This document shows, one piece after another, positions 28,303 to 36,846 of a stretch of 64,000 nt of DNA. The translations under genes and the position numbers were made by a program. The stretch lies in contig NZ_BMFP01000005.1 in NCBI RefSeq assembly GCF_014638845.1, positions 461,916 through 525,915 on the forward strand, read 5' to 3'. The DNA comes from Pontibacter amylolyticus. GTDB taxonomy: Bacteria; Bacteroidota; Bacteroidia; Cytophagales; Hymenobacteraceae. Position 1 is the first letter of the stretch. Each line of letters begins with the position of its first letter. The notes below the pieces were generated by a model. It was not told the DNA's origin. It saw only the letters and a list, made by a program, of their open reading frames with translations, and ran no database searches.

Positions 28303-29538
28303 ATGAAGGCCCTTTACAAATCAGCCTTTTTCCTGATTATCCTGCTGTTGCCGTTGGTTACCCAAGCCCAGAAACAAAAATCGAAGGCGCAGCTCGAGAA
28401 AGAGAAAAAGGAAAACCTAAACCGTATTAAAGAAGCGAACCGCATTCTGCAGCAGACCAAGGTGCAGAAGGAGGCTTCTATTGGCCAGCTCAACGCCATC
28501 CAGGAAAAAATTGCGGTACAGAAAGGCGTGATCAGCACCATTTCCCGGGAAATAAAATTGCTGGAAACAGGCTTGAAAGAGACTGAAGGTATAGTGGGTG
28601 AACTGCAATCCGACTTGGAAAGCCTGAAGGCCGAGTATGCCACCATGGTATACGCTGCCTCCAAAACCGCCAACAGCTACAACAAGCTCATGTTCGTGTT
28701 TGCCGCCGACTCTTTCAACCAAATGGTACGCCGCCTGCGCTACCTGCAGCAGTACTCCGAAGCACGCAAAAAACAGGTAGAGCAGATCAACAAGGTGCAG
28801 GCGGCCCTCACCGGGCAGCTGCGCACGCTTGAATCGCAGCGGGAAGAGAAGCGCGGCCTGCTCAACAAACAGATGGCCGAGAACAAAAATCTTGTCTCGC
28901 TAAGGGCTCAGCAGGATGGCATGATCCAAAAGCTCAGCAAGCAGGAAGAACAACTCAAAAAAGAAGTGGCACAGCGCCAGCAGGCCGTTCGGAAGCTGGA
29001 CAATCTCATCGCCGATATTGTGAAAGAGGAGATCGCCCGCGCCGCCCGTGCCGCCCGCGAAGAAGGACGCGCCACCAGCGGAAGCTCCAGCAAGATCACC
29101 CTCACCCCTGAAGCCGCCCTGATCTCCTCCTCATTTGCAGGCAATCGCGGACGACTGGCCTGGCCCGTGGACCGTGGCTTCATCTCGCAGAAGTTCGGCC
29201 GGCACAATCACCCGGTGCTAAAAGGGGTGGTGGTAGAGAACAGAGGAATTGACATCCAAACCGGTCAGGGGGAGCCTGCGCGCGCCATATTCGAAGGCAA
29301 GGTGCTGACAGTGGCCAGTGTGCCGGGCATGAACAACATTGTGATGGTGCAGCACGGCGAGTACTTTGCAGTATACGCGAAGCTGCGCACTGTTAATGTG
29401 AAAGAGGGACAGGACGTAAAGCCGAAAGATGTGATCGGCACTGTATATACCGACGCAAACGGCACAACCGAGCTGCAGTTCCAACTCTGGAAAAACAACA
29501 CCAACTTAAACCCGGAAAGCTGGATCAGGCCAAAGTAG
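28303..29538 (+). CDS. EnvC-like protein: coiled coil plus degenerate M23 (LytM) domain
   Basis: A 411-aa protein with a signal peptide (about 1-22, ending TQAQ), a long coiled coil (about 25-250) and a C-terminal LytM/M23 domain (about 285-411). The zinc ligands of active M23 enzymes are altered: the start of the site reads NRGIDI, the HxH motif reads YAKL where YAHL is usual, and the last strand reads ELQFQLW where HLHFE is usual. This is the state of E. coli EnvC, which activates amidases rather than cutting peptidoglycan itself. It probably recruits and activates a cell-separation amidase in the periplasm. Confidence 0.88.
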   Translation: MKALYKSAFFLIILLLPLVTQAQKQKSKAQLEKEKKENLNRIKEANRILQQTKVQKEASIGQLNAIQEKIAVQKGVISTISREIKLLETGLKETEGIVGELQSDLESLKAEYATMVYAASKTANSYNKLMFVFAADSFNQMVRRLRYLQQYSEARKKQVEQINKVQAALTGQLRTLESQREEKRGLLNKQMAENKNLVSLRAQQDGMIQKLSKQEEQLKKEVAQRQQAVRKLDNLIADIVKEEIARAARAAREEGRATSGSSSKITLTPEAALISSSFAGNRGRLAWPVDRGFISQKFGRHNHPVLKGVVVENRGIDIQTGQGEPARAIFEGKVLTVASVPGMNNIVMVQHGEYFAVYAKLRTVNVKEGQDVKPKDVIGTVYTDANGTTELQFQLWKNNTNLNPESWIRPK

Positions 29539-29560
29539 GCCTCTTGTTATACCTGCCATA

Positions 29561-29608
29561 AAAAAGGCGGGGCCGGGCATCTTGTCAGATGTCCGGCCCC
29601 GCCTTTTT
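29561..29608 (+). terminator. Long terminator hairpin after the EnvC-like gene
   Basis: A stem of about 22 pairs with one mismatch (29561-29582 with 29587-29608) around TGTC: AAAAAGGCGGGGCCGG... and ...CCGGCCCCGCCTTTTT. It ends the TPR-DUF4292-EnvC operon. Confidence 0.92.
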
Positions 29609-30227
29609 AGCTTGCATTCCAATGATAGCCTGGTTTTCTATACTCCTATAAAAGAAAAAACACCCTACAAAGCAGGGTGCCTTTCCAAGCTATGAAAACA
29701 AACTTAAAATTATATTTAGACACTTTCTCCCCTCCAAAGGGGCTGTGTTAAATTTCTATGGATTAATTTACAACCTTTAAATTACACTTGCAAACAGAAG
29801 ATTAAAAAAACTTAATATTTATTTTTAATCTTAGTTCTATCCCTCTGTTAGGTGATGAAGTATAATCTTGTTGTATATGGGCTATTACAAGTAGCTTGCC
29901 AAAAACACAAATAGCATTAACTAACTGATTTTCAGCAGCAAGATTTATACCTGCTGTAAAAAATTTCCCTCTGCTGGAAATATTTTTTTCATTTTGGGAA
30001 AAAGGCAGGCGCACATAAGTGCTGGAATATCCTGCCCGTAGCAAGATATTAAATTTATTTGACCCTCTATACGCCTATTGGCATATGAGGTTGCAACTCG
30101 CTTACACACTAGCTGAAAGAAACATACCCATATCCTACCTCACAGCCCTAATAAGGTGATTTGCCGAGATAATGGCACGAGGATAAACTAATGTTTCCAA
30201 ATGTGGGTTAAATTAAAATATAAGCTT
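29609..30227. other. AT-rich gap ahead of the tat genes
   Basis: About 620 bases, clearly more AT-rich than the flanks. It holds a small hairpin CACCCT...AGGGTG (29661-29679) and CCCC-TCCAAA-GGGG (near 29735). An 80-codon minus-strand frame (29802-30044) ends in a strand-like segment (GIELRLKINIKF) that may be a remnant of an outer membrane protein, but it lacks a signal peptide and any neighbour. No convincing gene. Confidence 0.5.
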
Positions 30228-30235
30228 TATTTTTG
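30228..30235 (+). promoter_or_regulatory. Putative -7 box for the tatA-gatA-mltD transcript
   Basis: TATTTTTG fits TAnnTTTG, 30 bases before the first tatA ATG. The -33 region is not clear. Confidence 0.5.
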
Positions 30236-30264
30236 CAGCAATTCATTCTTAAAACTTTAAGACC

Positions 30265-30480
30265 ATGGTAATTACCAACATTTTTGCATTTATCGGAGGT
30301 TTAGGAGGCACAGAGGTAGTCCTGATCTTGTTCGCTATTTTGTTACTGTTCGGCGCCAAGCGTATACCTGAACTTGCGAAAGGACTGGGCCGCGGCATCC
30401 GTGAGTTCAAAGACGCCACCAAAGAAATCAAGTCTGATATCGAGAGCTCTGTTAAAGACGATAACAACACGACGAAGTAA
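30265..30480 (+). CDS. tatA: Twin-arginine translocase subunit TatA/E
   Basis: A 71-aa protein of the TatA/B/E family: a short N-terminal membrane helix (about 13-30, [21 protein letters not shown]), the conserved FGxxxxP hinge (FGAKRIPE), an amphipathic helix ([19 protein letters not shown]) and an acidic tail. TatA forms the pore of the system that exports folded proteins. It heads a tight run of genes with a second TatA-like protein 20 bases later; tatC is not in the window. Confidence 0.93.
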   Translation: MVITNIFAFIGGLGGTEVVLILFAILLLFGAKRIPELAKGLGRGIREFKDATKEIKSDIESSVKDDNNTTK

Positions 30481-30500
30481 TCTTTTCAGAATAATATTTT

Positions 30501-30713
30501 ATGATTCTTAGTACAATCCTCCTCTTCCTGGGAGACATAGGGGGAGGAGAACTACTTGTTGTACTAACCGCAGTACTTCTCCTATTTGGCACAGACAAGC
30601 TCCCAGGCCTGGCACGTTCTGCTGGTCGCGGTCTGCGTAGCTTTAACGATGCCAAAAAAGAAATCCAGGACGAGCTCGAACGCTCCATCAAGGACATAAA
30701 AAAGCCTGACTAG
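30501..30713 (+). CDS. Second TatA-like twin-arginine translocase subunit
   Basis: A 70-aa protein with the same plan: membrane helix (GGGELLVVLTAVLLLFGTDKLPGLA), FGxxxxP hinge (FGTDKLPG) and amphipathic helix (SAGRGLRSFNDAKKEIQDEL). The hinge has Thr-Asp-Lys where the first copy has Ala-Lys-Arg. It lacks the longer tail of a TatB, so it may be a TatA paralogue or a shortened TatB-like partner. The gatA start follows one base after its stop. Confidence 0.88.
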   Translation: MILSTILLFLGDIGGGELLVVLTAVLLLFGTDKLPGLARSAGRGLRSFNDAKKEIQDELERSIKDIKKPD

Positions 30714-30714
30714 T

Positions 30715-32151
30715 TTGAAATCATACCATTCACTTCGTGACATTCGCAGCGATATTGCCAATGGGCAACTGTCGTGCAGACAGCTGGTAGAGCACTACCT
30801 TCATAATATCAAGCAGAAGCCTGAGCTAAACGCTTTCCTGGAGGTATTCGAGGAAGAAGCATTTGCCCAGGCTGACACTGTAGACAAGAAACTCGCTGCA
30901 GGCCATGCCGGCAAACTGGCAGGTATGGTGATCGGCCTTAAAGACGTGCTGGCTTACGAAGGCCACTCGCTGCAAGCCTCCAGCCAGATCCTGAACGGTT
31001 TTAAATCGCTCTATACCGCTACGGCTGTGCAGCGCCTGCTTGCTGAAGATGCTATTATCATCGGTCGCCAGAACTGTGACGAGTTTGCAATGGGCGCTTC
31101 CAACGAGAACTCTTCCTTCGGACCCGTGCTTAATGCCGACGATACGACCCGCGTACCGGGTGGCTCGTCCGGAGGTTCAGCCGTAGCCGTGCAGGCCGAC
31201 CTGTGCCTGGCTTCGATTGGTTCCGATACGGGCGGTTCTGTTCGTCAGCCCGCTTCTTTCTGTGGTGTGGTTGGCCTGAAGCCTACCTATTCGCGTATTT
31301 CCCGCTATGGCCTCATCGCCTACGCCTCTTCTTTTGACCAGATCGGCATTATTTCGAAAAGCGTGGAAGACGCGGCCCTGCTGCTGGAAGTAATGGCAGG
31401 CAGCGACGAGTATGACAGCACAGTAAGCCACCGCCCGGTGCCCACTTACAGCCAGCTGTTGCAGACCGACAAAAAATACAAGATCGGATACATCCGCGAC
31501 TGCTTCGAGAGCGAGGGTCTGGACGGTGAGGTGAAGGAAACCCTCCTGGGCGTGAAAGACATGTTGCAGGAAGCAGGTCATCAGCTGGAGGCCGTGGAGT
31601 TCCCATACCTGGACTTCATGGTGCCGACTTACTACATCCTTACCACAGCAGAAGCCAGCTCTAACCTGGGTCGCTTCGACGGGGTGAAGTACGGCTACCG
31701 CAGTGAGAACGCCACTGACCTTACCTCCCTTTACAAGAAAACGCGTGCAGAGGGCTTCGGTCCGGAAGTACAGCGCCGCATCATGCTGGGCACTTTTGTG
31801 CTGAGTGCCGACTACTACGACGCCTACTATACCAAAGCGCAACGTGTGCGCCGTCTCATAAAAGAGAAGACGGATGAGTTGCTGCAACATTATGATTTTC
31901 TTATATTGCCTACCGCTCCTACTACGGCCTTCCGGCTAGAGGAGAATACGGCGAATCCGTTGGCCATGTATCTGGCCGACATCTTTACGGTTCAGGCCTC
32001 GCTTGCTGGTGTTCCCGCCATTTCTATTCCGGCAGGACGCGATGCGAACGGCCTTTCCATCGGGTTGCAACTAATGACCCGCTCATTTGAGGAGCCGCAA
32101 CTGCTCGCTTTCTCAAATTACATACTGGACAAGCTAACCGTTGAAGCATAA
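30715..32151 (+). CDS. gatA: Glutamyl/aspartyl-tRNA amidotransferase subunit A
   Basis: A 478-aa amidase-signature protein that releases ammonia from glutamine for transamidation of Glu-tRNA-Gln (and/or Asp-tRNA-Asn). The Ser-cisSer-Lys triad is Lys76 (VIGLKDV), Ser151 (GGSSGGS) and Ser175 (DTGGSVRQPAS), equal to Lys79/Ser154/Ser178 of the staphylococcal enzyme. The start is TTG at 30715, one base after the tatA-like stop, so it is translationally coupled. gatB and gatC are not nearby. Confidence 0.95.
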   Translation: MKSYHSLRDIRSDIANGQLSCRQLVEHYLHNIKQKPELNAFLEVFEEEAFAQADTVDKKLAAGHAGKLAGMVIGLKDVLAYEGHSLQASSQILNGFKSLYTATAVQRLLAEDAIIIGRQNCDEFAMGASNENSSFGPVLNADDTTRVPGGSSGGSAVAVQADLCLASIGSDTGGSVRQPASFCGVVGLKPTYSRISRYGLIAYASSFDQIGIISKSVEDAALLLEVMAGSDEYDSTVSHRPVPTYSQLLQTDKKYKIGYIRDCFESEGLDGEVKETLLGVKDMLQEAGHQLEAVEFPYLDFMVPTYYILTTAEASSNLGRFDGVKYGYRSENATDLTSLYKKTRAEGFGPEVQRRIMLGTFVLSADYYDAYYTKAQRVRRLIKEKTDELLQHYDFLILPTAPTTAFRLEENTANPLAMYLADIFTVQASLAGVPAISIPAGRDANGLSIGLQLMTRSFEEPQLLAFSNYILDKLTVEA

Positions 32152-32158
32152 ATTATAA

Positions 32159-33667
32159 ATGATGCAGTTTAGACTCTTTACAGTACTTGCAGCACTGGCT
32201 GGAAGTATATGGGTTTCCCATGCCCAGGCTTCTGGCTATACGATCAGGTTCGAAAGACTCGTTGAGGAGGATTCTTTGAAGAAACCACAGGCAGACACCA
32301 CTTTTCTTTCACAAGAGGAATTGGCGCTGCTCGTGGAATACATCCCTTATGAGCCCGACGAGGTGATACAGGACAGGCTGAGCTGTATAGAGGCGGACAT
32401 CCCCCTGGTGTTCAACAAATTTGTGCGTAACCACATCGATTACTTCACTGTCCGTAACAGAAAGTATACGCGCACCATGATCTCCCGCGAAAATGTGTAT
32501 TTCCCGATCTACGAGAAGTACTTGAAGAAGTACAACATGCCGCAGGACATCAAATACCTTTCCATTGTAGAGTCTGGCCTGAACCCGAAAGCCGCCTCAT
32601 GGGCAGGCGCGGTTGGTCCCTGGCAGTTCATCAAGTCCACCGGCAAAGAGTATGGCCTGAACCAGGACCAGTACATCGACGAGCGTATGGATATAGAAAA
32701 ATCCACGGATGCGGCGATGCGCTTTCTGAGCAGGCTATACCGCACATATGGCGACTGGGAACTGGCCATGGCTGCCTACAACTGCGGTCAGGGCAACGTG
32801 AACAAGGCAATCCGCAGAGCAGGCGGTGGCAAAAAGACGTTCTGGGAGATCTTCCCCTACCTGCCAAAGGAAACACGCAGCTACGTGCCTTCCATGACGG
32901 CGGTGATCTACGCCATGAAGTACGCCCCAGAGCACAATATCTTCTCTGACTCGATCCTATACGCGCCCGACTACGCCCACCTGACAGTAAACCAGGCGCT
33001 TGATCTGGAAAAGCTGGCGGCTGAGCTTCACGTGGACACGCTGGCACTGCTGGCACTGAACCCGGAGATCAAACAACCAAAGCTTCCTGCAACCACTCGT
33101 AATTACAAACTGCGCATTCCAGCCCAGGCCGCCAAGCTGCTGGCTGCTGAACAGAGCTGCATTCTGCTCGCCGCTGCACCTACGCCACCCCCTGCCAAAC
33201 ACACTGCACCAGCCGAAGCGCCCGTTATGCTAGCCGCTGCCACTGCCAAGGAAACTCCTAATGACAGCCTGGTGCAAAAAACCTACGTGGTGCAGCGTGG
33301 CGACAACCTGTTTGCCATTGCCCGTAAGTTTGGGGTGAGCATTGACCAGATAAAGGAATGGAATAAGCTCGATGGCTCAGCTATCAGAGTGCAGGACAAA
33401 CTACTGGTATGGCAGCCTGCTCCGGAAGCAGCTCCGGTCTTGCTGGCATCTGCAGGAAACAGCACGCAGAAAGCAGCCAGCACGCCGGCCAAAGCTAAGC
33501 CTGCTCCAGCCAAAACCCAACCAGAGCGTGTCTACCACGTGCAGCCAGGCGACACACTCTGGACAATCTCCCAACGTCACGAAGGGGTGACAGTGGAAAA
33601 GATAAAGAAGCTGAACAAACTCAAAAACAGCGCCATCAAACCAGGACAGCAGCTCATTCTTAGCTAA
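32159..33667 (+). CDS. Lytic transglycosylase with two LysM domains (MltD-like)
   Basis: A 502-aa secreted protein with a signal peptide (about 1-24). The family 1 transglycosylase domain (about 110-260) has the catalytic Glu138 in SIVESGLNP, followed by GPWQFI and MAAYNCGQGNVNKAI. An Ala/Pro-rich linker leads to LysM1 (about 380-425, YVVQRGDNLFAIARKFGVS) and LysM2 (about 457-501, YHVQPGDTLWTISQRHEGV), which bind glycan. It cleaves peptidoglycan strands with formation of 1,6-anhydroMurNAc. It lies eight bases after gatA; a terminator hairpin follows. Confidence 0.93.
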   Translation: MMQFRLFTVLAALAGSIWVSHAQASGYTIRFERLVEEDSLKKPQADTTFLSQEELALLVEYIPYEPDEVIQDRLSCIEADIPLVFNKFVRNHIDYFTVRNRKYTRTMISRENVYFPIYEKYLKKYNMPQDIKYLSIVESGLNPKAASWAGAVGPWQFIKSTGKEYGLNQDQYIDERMDIEKSTDAAMRFLSRLYRTYGDWELAMAAYNCGQGNVNKAIRRAGGGKKTFWEIFPYLPKETRSYVPSMTAVIYAMKYAPEHNIFSDSILYAPDYAHLTVNQALDLEKLAAELHVDTLALLALNPEIKQPKLPATTRNYKLRIPAQAAKLLAAEQSCILLAAAPTPPPAKHTAPAEAPVMLAAATAKETPNDSLVQKTYVVQRGDNLFAIARKFGVSIDQIKEWNKLDGSAIRVQDKLLVWQPAPEAAPVLLASAGNSTQKAASTPAKAKPAPAKTQPERVYHVQPGDTLWTISQRHEGVTVEKIKKLNKLKNSAIKPGQQLILS

Positions 33668-33686
33668 GCTTACAGGTATAGATCGA

Positions 33687-33719
33687 ACGAAACACTCTTC
33701 TGACGGAAGGGTGTTTCGT
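33687..33719 (+). terminator. Terminator after the transglycosylase gene
   Basis: ACGAAACACTCTTC (33687-33700), loop TGACG, GAAGGGTGTTTCGT (33706-33719), one G-T pair, then CGTTTACG. Ends the tatA-gatA transcript. Confidence 0.8.
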
Positions 33720-33816
33720 CGTTTACGCCCCTCCTGTTTTATCAGCTAATTGCCATACCAGACATTAACTAACAGCAGAATCTCAGCAGCCTGATAAAAA
33801 AACAATATTCTGCTAG

Positions 33817-33912
33817 TTGGAGATTGTTCAGGGTGTATCTTTGTCGATTACGGCTTTGATAAACCATAAAATCTTATCAACTTGGCTTTAAGCTCCTGTC
33901 CGGCGCAGGAGC
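33817..33912 (+). promoter_or_regulatory. Promoter and leader hairpin of maeB
   Basis: TTG (33817-33819) and TATCTTTG (33836-33843) form a Bacteroidota-type promoter with a somewhat short spacer. The leader of about 115 bases holds a hairpin GCTCCTG (33892-33898) with CAGGAGC (33906-33912). Confidence 0.55.
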
Positions 33913-33963
33913 CCTACAACGCAAGGGAACAACTAACACGAGACAACACCAATAACGCATACC

Positions 33964-36237
33964 ATGATCAAAGTAAACAAAGAGGACGCACTTAACTACC
34001 ACATGCAGGGGCAGCCCGGCAAAATAGAAGTAGTGCCGACTAAAATGCTGAGCACCCAGCATGACCTGGCCCTGGCTTACTCTCCTGGAGTAGCCGAGCC
34101 CTGCAAAGAAATTGCCGCTGACAAAGAGAATGTCTATAAATATACCGCCAAGGGAAACCTGGTGGGGGTTATCTCCAACGGAACCGCCGTACTCGGCCTT
34201 GGCAACATTGGTCCGGATGCATCAAAACCAGTGATGGAAGGCAAAGGCGTCCTTTTCAAGAAGTTCGCAGGTATAGACGTGTTCGATATTGAAATCGACT
34301 GCACCGACCCCGAAGAGTTCATCCGCATCGTGAAGTCGCTGGAGCCGACCTTTGGCGGCATAAACCTGGAAGACATCAAAGCACCGGAGAGCTTCAAGAT
34401 AGAGAACGCCCTGAAGGAGCAGATGAACATTCCGCTCATGCACGACGACCAGCACGGCACGGCCATTATTTCATCGGCTGCCCTACTCAACGCACTGGAA
34501 CTGGCGGGCAAAAGAATCGAGGATATTCAGATTGTGATAAACGGCGCGGGCGCCGCCGCCATCGCCTGCACCAAGCTATACGTGGCCCTGGGTGCCAAGC
34601 TGGACAACATCGTGATGTTCGACAAGGACGGCATCATCCGTCCGGAGCGTGACGACCTGGACATTTACAGAGCGCAGTTCGTGACTCTGCGCAAGATCAA
34701 CACACTGCGAGAGGCCATGGAAGGCGCTGACGTGTTCATCGGACTTTCAGCTGGCAACGTGCTGGCGCCAGAGCTGGTGAAGCTGATGGCTCCTAACCCG
34801 ATCATTTTCGCACTGGCCAACCCGGACCCGGAGATTGACTATGATTTAGCCATGGATACCCGGGATGACCTGATCATGGCGACCGGCCGCTCTGACCATC
34901 CGAACCAGGTAAACAACGTGCTTGGTTTCCCTTACATTTTCAGAGGAGCCCTGGATGTGCGCGCCACTGAGATCAACGAAGCCATGAAACTGGCCGCCGT
35001 GCGTGCTCTGGCTGACCTGGCCAAAGAGCCTGTTCCGGAACTGGTGCACAAAGCCTACGGAGACAACACCATCTCATTCGGCCGTACCTACCTGATACCA
35101 AAGCCACTCGACCCACGCCTAATCACCACAGTATCGCCGGCAGTGGCCAGGGCTGCCATGGACAGCGGCGTGGCCAAGCACCCCATTACCAACTGGGAGG
35201 CATACGAGATTGAACTGCAGGAGCGCATCGGCATCGACCAGAAGCTGATGACCCGTATCACCAACCAGGCGAAGAAGGATCCGAAGACAGTGGTGTTTGC
35301 GGAAGCGGACCACTACAAGATTCTGAAAGCGGCCCAGATCGTAAAAGAGCAGCTGATCGCAAACCCGATCCTGCTGGGTAACAGAGCCCGGATTGCCGCG
35401 ATCATAGAGGAAACCAACCTCGACCTGCACGACTGTGTGATCATCGACCCGTACGAAGAGGACGAGAAGCGCGAGGAATTTGCGCAGCTGCTGTATAAAA
35501 AACGACAGCGCAAAGGCCTTACCCTGTTCGACAGCCGCCGTCAGATGCGTGACCGTAACTACTTCGGCGCCATGATGCTCGAAACAGGCGAAGCAGACGC
35601 ACTCATCTCTGGCCTTACCCGCGACTATTCCAAAACCATTCTGCCGTCCCTCCAGATTATAGGGGTTGAGGATGGTATCAATAAAGTGGCAGGTATGTAC
35701 ATCATCCTTAACAAAAAGGAGCCGTATTTCTTCGCCGATACCACCGTAAACGTGAACCCGACCGCCGACGAACTGGTGGACATCATCGGCCTGACTGCCC
35801 GTGCGGTTCGTTTCTTCGACACGGAGCCGCGTATGGCTGTGCTGTCGTACTCGAACTTTGGCTCCGTGCAGGGCGACATACCTAACAAGGGCGCCGAGGC
35901 AGTGCGCAAGGCGAAGCAGCGCTACCCGGACCTGCTCATAGACGGCGAGATGCAGGCGAACACAGCCATGAACAAGAACCTGCTGCGTGAGCACTATCCT
36001 TTTAGCGAACTGGCTGAAAAAGGAGCAAACACGCTTGTTTTTCCGACCCTTACATCGGGCAACATCGCCTACAAACTGCTACAGGAAATAGGTGGTGCTG
36101 AGGCAATTGGCCCTGTGTTGATGGGCATGCGCAAGCCGGTGCATATTCTACAATTGGGCAGCTCTATCCGTGAGATTGTTAACATGGTGTCCATTGCTGT
36201 CGTAGATGCTCAGAACTATAATAATAAACATATATAG
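33964..36237 (+). CDS. maeB: NADP-dependent malic enzyme with phosphotransacetylase-like domain
   Basis: A 757-aa two-domain protein. The N-terminal malic enzyme (1-about 420) decarboxylates malate to pyruvate and makes NADPH; visible are [18 protein letters not shown] (metal-binding Asp), the NAD(P) loop [11 protein letters not shown] and [10 protein letters not shown]. The C-terminal part (about 430-757) is a phosphate acetyl/butyryltransferase domain, as in E. coli MaeB, where it senses acetyl-CoA and is not catalytic. The ruvA ATG follows the stop with no gap, so the genes are coupled. Confidence 0.95.
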   Translation: MIKVNKEDALNYHMQGQPGKIEVVPTKMLSTQHDLALAYSPGVAEPCKEIAADKENVYKYTAKGNLVGVISNGTAVLGLGNIGPDASKPVMEGKGVLFKKFAGIDVFDIEIDCTDPEEFIRIVKSLEPTFGGINLEDIKAPESFKIENALKEQMNIPLMHDDQHGTAIISSAALLNALELAGKRIEDIQIVINGAGAAAIACTKLYVALGAKLDNIVMFDKDGIIRPERDDLDIYRAQFVTLRKINTLREAMEGADVFIGLSAGNVLAPELVKLMAPNPIIFALANPDPEIDYDLAMDTRDDLIMATGRSDHPNQVNNVLGFPYIFRGALDVRATEINEAMKLAAVRALADLAKEPVPELVHKAYGDNTISFGRTYLIPKPLDPRLITTVSPAVARAAMDSGVAKHPITNWEAYEIELQERIGIDQKLMTRITNQAKKDPKTVVFAEADHYKILKAAQIVKEQLIANPILLGNRARIAAIIEETNLDLHDCVIIDPYEEDEKREEFAQLLYKKRQRKGLTLFDSRRQMRDRNYFGAMMLETGEADALISGLTRDYSKTILPSLQIIGVEDGINKVAGMYIILNKKEPYFFADTTVNVNPTADELVDIIGLTARAVRFFDTEPRMAVLSYSNFGSVQGDIPNKGAEAVRKAKQRYPDLLIDGEMQANTAMNKNLLREHYPFSELAEKGANTLVFPTLTSGNIAYKLLQEIGGAEAIGPVLMGMRKPVHILQLGSSIREIVNMVSIAVVDAQNYNNKHI

Positions 36238-36831
36238 ATGATCGCATACATTGACGGTAAGCTAGCTCTGAAAGATCCAACCTATGTCGTTGTCGATGTC
36301 AATGGCATAGGTTATCAGATCAAAATTTCCCTGAACACGTACTCGTCACTGCCTGAGGGGGAGCGCTGCAAGCTGCATACCCACCTGCACATCAAAGAGG
36401 ATGCCCATACCTTGTATGGGTTTACGACAGCTGCTGAGAAGGAGACTTTCCTGCACCTGATCTCGATTTCGGGTGTGGGACCGAACACGGGCCTGATGAT
36501 TTTGTCGTCGCTTTCGGTGGATGAAGTGCAGCAGGCCATTGTGCGGGAAGACGTACGCACCATACAGCAGGTGAAGGGAATCGGGGCTAAAACCGCGCAA
36601 CGTATCATATTGGAATTAAAAGATAAAATAAAGAAAGAAACCATGCTGGCTGGTGGCATAGCAGTTCCCGTTTCTGCGCACAATACGTCACGTGCAGAAG
36701 CGTTATCAGCATTAGTTACACTAGGCTTTGCTAAGAACGTGGCAGAGAAAACGCTTGATGCCATCATCAAGCGGGAAGACAGAAGCCTGAGCGTAGAGGA
36801 ACTAATAAAATTTGCCTTGAAGTCTTCTTAA
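36238..36831 (+). CDS. ruvA: Holliday junction branch migration protein RuvA
   Basis: A 197-aa protein that grips Holliday junctions as a tetramer and loads the RuvB motor. Domain I is an OB fold (MIAYIDGKLALKDPTYVVVDVNGIGY). Domain II has two helix-hairpin-helix motifs (LISISGVGPNTG and VKGIGAKTAQRI). The short domain III (about 148-197, ALSALVTLGFAKNVAEK) binds RuvB. It lies between maeB and sprA with 0 and 15 bases of spacing. Confidence 0.97.
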   Translation: MIAYIDGKLALKDPTYVVVDVNGIGYQIKISLNTYSSLPEGERCKLHTHLHIKEDAHTLYGFTTAAEKETFLHLISISGVGPNTGLMILSSLSVDEVQQAIVREDVRTIQQVKGIGAKTAQRIILELKDKIKKETMLAGGIAVPVSAHNTSRAEALSALVTLGFAKNVAEKTLDAIIKREDRSLSVEELIKFALKSS

Positions 36832-36846
36832 TCGGTAGAGCCCAAC

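Noticed and set aside
28303..29538. Calling the EnvC-like protein an active M23 endopeptidase
   Set aside because: The zinc-binding residues are replaced, so hydrolase activity is unlikely.
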